Part shown: one piece after another, positions 6,344-8,365 of the stretch
Layout of the letters: each line of letters begins with the position of its first letter
Numbering within the stretch: the first letter of the stretch is position 1
Assembly (NCBI GenBank): GCA_025057195.1
Contig: JANWWX010000044.1
Coordinates: 1 to 8,365, forward strand
Direction: 5' to 3'
From: Leptospiraceae bacterium
GTDB taxonomy: Bacteria; Spirochaetota; Leptospiria; Turneriellales; Turneriellaceae
Length of the DNA: 8,365 nucleotides
Position numbers and translations under genes: made by a program
Notes under the pieces: model-generated
What the model was told of the DNA's origin: nothing
Database searches by the model: none
The model's input: only the letters and a program-made list of their open reading frames with translations

Positions 6344-7108
6344 ATGCAAAATCGGATAAAAATCGTTCTCTACATGGCACTGCTGCTCCTCGCCTTTGCC
6401 TGCGGCAGCGACCAGTCACCGTGGCTTTGGAAAATCGAGGGAAAAGCGATTACCTTGAAACAGCTCGAAGATGCCTACGGTGGCTTTGCTGTCCTGATGA
6501 AAGAACAGTTGCAGCAACGCTTAGGGCGGGTCATCCCCGATCAAGAGTTCTTAGAGCTGCTTGAGGATCCTGAGCGCAGCGGGAATCCGCAGATGGCGGA
6601 AATACTCAAAACATTTGGCAAAGATGCTTTTGCGGAACAATACAAGGACATGCTCGTGCTCAACATGGAAGCACAGAAAGAAGGTTTCACGCGCAGGCCC
6701 GACATCAAGGCAAAACTCGAATTTCTGCAGAAGTATTTTATTGCCAACATGTACCTTTTTGACCAGCTCAAGCTGCAGGACATTAAAGTCAGTGACAAAG
6801 AGGCATTCGACGCCTGGGAAAAGGCAAAGCGGGAGGATCCGCGCTTGCGCACGATTCCCGCGGACCAAGGGCTTGAGATGGCCAAAGGGCGGCTGGTGAT
6901 GGCGGCTGCGATGGAAAAACAGCGTACGCTGCTCAAAGACCTCATGCAAAAATACCGCATCGAGACTAATAAAGATTTTGACATCGCCGAATATGTCAAG
7001 AAACGGCGCGACGAAGCCCGCCAAAAACGGCTACAGCAGTTGGAAGGGCAGAACCCTAACCAGCCGGCAGCAGGCGACAGCAAAAATCCAGCACAGCCGA
7101 ATAAATGA
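6344..7108 (+). CDS. Lipoprotein with SurA/PpiC-like N-terminal chaperone domain, no PPIase domain
   Basis: A 254-residue lipoprotein. Residues 1-20 form a lipoprotein signal: basic start, hydrophobic core and lipobox LLLLAFAC with Cys20 as the lipidated residue. The mature protein starts WKIEGKAITLKQLEDAYGG (29-47), the usual opening of SurA/PrsA-type chaperones ('VNGxxIT..EL'). The helical segment from about 95 to 160 (MLVLNMEAQKEGFTRRPDIK, then KVSDKEAFDAW) matches the rest of that N-terminal domain. A parvulin domain would normally follow. Instead there are only about 10 residues (RTIPADQG) before the final helix (about 178-206) that in SurA-like proteins comes after the PPIase part. The last 35 residues are charged and then Gln/Asn/Pro-rich, probably disordered. 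A role as a periplasmic holdase or outer-membrane protein chaperone is inferred. It ends 1 nt from the stop of the opposing gene. Confidence 0.85.
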   Translation: MQNRIKIVLYMALLLLAFACGSDQSPWLWKIEGKAITLKQLEDAYGGFAVLMKEQLQQRLGRVIPDQEFLELLEDPERSGNPQMAEILKTFGKDAFAEQYKDMLVLNMEAQKEGFTRRPDIKAKLEFLQKYFIANMYLFDQLKLQDIKVSDKEAFDAWEKAKREDPRLRTIPADQGLEMAKGRLVMAAAMEKQRTLLKDLMQKYRIETNKDFDIAEYVKKRRDEARQKRLQQLEGQNPNQPAAGDSKNPAQPNK

Positions 7109-7109
7109 C

Positions 7110-7394
7110 CTATTTTTTGCTGAACAGGCGGTCATAAAGCTGTGGCCGGTGGTGGCGCAGCACGGCAATGAATTCACCATAGCGCAGCGAATGCCGGGCC
7201 AAGACCTCCTCTAAAAACTGCCGATTCGTCTGCGGCGGCCTTCCTTTGAGATAGTGCATCAGGCGGGCCGCAGCAAATTCGTGGATCACCTGGTCCACTA
7301 GGCTGGCATCGATCGCCTGCGGGCGCCGGCTGCAGGCTGATGCCAACACCATTACTAAAACGACAATGGCAACGGTGCTATTCCGGAGCTGCAT
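7110..7394 (-). CDS. Small lipoprotein of unknown function
   Basis: A 94-residue protein with a lipoprotein signal: MQLRN, a hydrophobic stretch (8-20) and the lipobox VLASAC with Cys21 lipidated. The mature 73 residues are helical: DASLVDQVIHEFAAARLMHY (29-48), then QFLEEVLARHSLRYGEFIAV (59-78), then HHRPQLYDRLF (81-91). The pattern 'helix, then LEEVLARH.L...F......P.L' faintly recalls DUF4296-type small lipoproteins of Bacteroidetes, which is only a resemblance. The ATG at 7394 is chosen over an in-frame TTG at 7412 because it directly precedes the basic N-region. It overlaps the end of the upstream gene by 17 nt, so the two are very likely translated from one mRNA. CAGGG about 10 nt upstream is a modest ribosome site. 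Confidence 0.82.
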   Translation of the reverse strand: MQLRNSTVAIVVLVMVLASACSRRPQAIDASLVDQVIHEFAAARLMHYLKGRPPQTNRQFLEEVLARHSLRYGEFIAVLRHHRPQLYDRLFSKK

Positions 7395-8365
7395 AGATGC
7401 GTAGCCCTGCAAGCGCCGCTTCTGCGGGAAACGATTTTTTCAGCCGCTCCTGTGTGGCTTTAAGCGCTGCCCGCGGCGGTAGGTTATACTCCGTGCGGCG
7501 CAACAAAAAATCAAAAAGGACTGCGGTGCGCACGTCCTCAGGCATTTGCGGCGGTATAAACAGTATGGCACTATTTTTTCTGCCAGCGGCTGAAAGTAAA
7601 ACCGGCAGCAGGCGGGTCTGGGACTCCGTAATACTGACCACCAGGTTTTCCGGTGCGATGTGGCAGGCAAAAAGTTCGTTTCCGGTGATCAGGAGAGTAT
7701 CGCGGAAAAAATCCTGGGGCGTCTGGCACGGCTCTGCCGCAGCGAGCGGTTGTGAGAGGGTATAAAGCGCGGCGAGCTCCGCTACCGTCTTTTGCCACAA
7801 ACTGGAACTGGTCGCAAGCAGCCGAGCCGGAGTGCGCTGCGCTCTTTTGCAATCTTCGCAGCGGGCAAAAAGTGGGGCCGCTTGCAGCACGACAGAGTCG
7901 GGAAAACGGGACGCCCAAAGCTGTGCATAGCCAAAAAGCCAGACTACCTCTCCCGGCATGAATTGCAACTTTTCCGGACTACTGCGCAACACAGTGAGCA
8001 CAGTTCTCTTGCGCCGATCGGGTGCATAAACTAGAGCACGTTCATCGTCAGCAAAAATGAGCTGACCACTGCTGGCTGAAACCGGTGGCAGCGTAGGATA
8101 TTCTTTCCCCAAAAGCCAGGCATCAGCGAGGCGGGCAAAGCTGGCGGCATCGCCCGGAGCCAGTACTTGTGCCCGATCACGGAAATGGCGCAAGAATAAC
8201 CTTCGCTGCAGCGCCGAAAAAAGCGACCAAACTTGTTCCCTTTTGCGGAGCGCGCCAAAGTCCGCTGGCAGCTCAGGCAACACAAAACCCCAATCCAGAA
8301 AAACGAAGTCTTTGGGCAGCTCTGCCCACGCAGCGAAAAGCGCGCTCGTATCGCTTAACTTGCCA
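7378..8365 (-). CDS. Unrecognised protein, N-terminus beyond window
   Basis: The frame is open from the right edge to a TAG at 7378-7380, giving 328 visible residues. A GTG at 8283 could start a 301-residue version, but the 27 codons upstream of it are open and protein-like (LPKDFVFLDWGF runs smoothly into LPELPADFG), so the true start is probably beyond the window. I recognise no family. Visible traits, numbering from the edge: an Arg-rich helical part (39-65), a strand-rich middle (QLIFADDERALVYAPD, 101-116; RTVLTVLR, 120-127; EVVWLFGYAQLW, 139-150), a Cys pair CEDC (169-172), the strand pair ENLVVSITES (239-248) and SAILFIPPQMPEDVR (265-279), and a basic C-terminal helix. No membrane span is seen in the visible part. 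It overlaps the small lipoprotein gene by 17 nt, suggesting a shared task. Confidence 0.8.
   Translation of the reverse strand, partial: GKLSDTSALFAAWAELPKDFVFLDWGFVLPELPADFGALRKREQVWSLFSALQRRLFLRHFRDRAQVLAPGDAASFARLADAWLLGKEYPTLPPVSASSGQLIFADDERALVYAPDRRKRTVLTVLRSSPEKLQFMPGEVVWLFGYAQLWASRFPDSVVLQAAPLFARCEDCKRAQRTPARLLATSSSLWQKTVAELAALYTLSQPLAAAEPCQTPQDFFRDTLLITGNELFACHIAPENLVVSITESQTRLLPVLLSAAGRKNSAILFIPPQMPEDVRTAVLFDFLLRRTEYNLPPRAALKATQERLKKSFPAEAALAGLRIYAAPE

Noticed and set aside
7105..7135. ATGACC ... GGTCAT inverted repeat with an internal T-run as a bidirectional terminator
   Set aside because: The stem is only 6 bp, the T-run lies in the loop rather than after the stem, and the right arm is inside the lipoprotein coding region.
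8281..8283. GTG at 8283 as the true start of the right-edge gene
   Set aside because: The frame stays open and protein-like to the window edge, so the gene probably begins outside.

Overview
The window is a compact bacterial chromosomal segment, GC-moderate by eye, with eight genes that can be placed on families or described. Two of these genes run off the window edges. The layout is housekeeping rather than mobile: I see no insertion sequence, integrase, CRISPR array, tRNA or rRNA. The host should be a diderm (Gram-negative type) bacterium, because at least two lipoproteins and two or three signal-peptide proteins are encoded here. Both lipoproteins have an L-A-x-A-C lipobox, with Ala rather than Leu at -3. 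Such relaxed lipoboxes are common in spirochaetes, and a Leptospirales-like host would fit, but this is only a tentative hint.

Left edge (1-355, minus strand): the first 118 residues of an NAD(P)-dependent beta-hydroxyacid dehydrogenase. It is followed by a gap of about 500 bp (356-858) with no convincing gene. The gap is AT-richer in its second half and carries a perfect 16-bp tandem duplication and a long-range inverted repeat. It may hold a decayed gene.

Centre (859-5405, minus strand): a tightly packed five-gene run in the order cinA (NMN amidase/competence-damage protein), an exported helical-repeat protein, a small exported protein of unknown function, guaA (GMP synthase) and an exported DUF192 protein. 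Gaps are 8, 39, -1 and 16 nt. guaA overlaps the preceding gene at TGATG and has no Shine-Dalgarno of its own, so its translation is probably coupled to that gene.

Right part: 74 bp separate cinA from a divergent plus-strand pair, a DUF455 ferritin-like diiron protein and a lipoprotein with a SurA-like N-terminal chaperone domain but no PPIase domain. This pair converges, with 1 nt between stop codons, on a minus-strand pair: an unknown protein that begins beyond the right edge, and a small lipoprotein overlapping its 3' end by 17 nt.

The well-understood genes serve nucleotide and cofactor metabolism (guaA, cinA). The others look like envelope and periplasmic functions. I see no clear sign of a new defence or mobile system. 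The most useful leads are the coupled guaA operon with uncharacterised exported proteins, the possible gene relic in the 356-858 gap, and the unknown right-edge gene with its lipoprotein partner.
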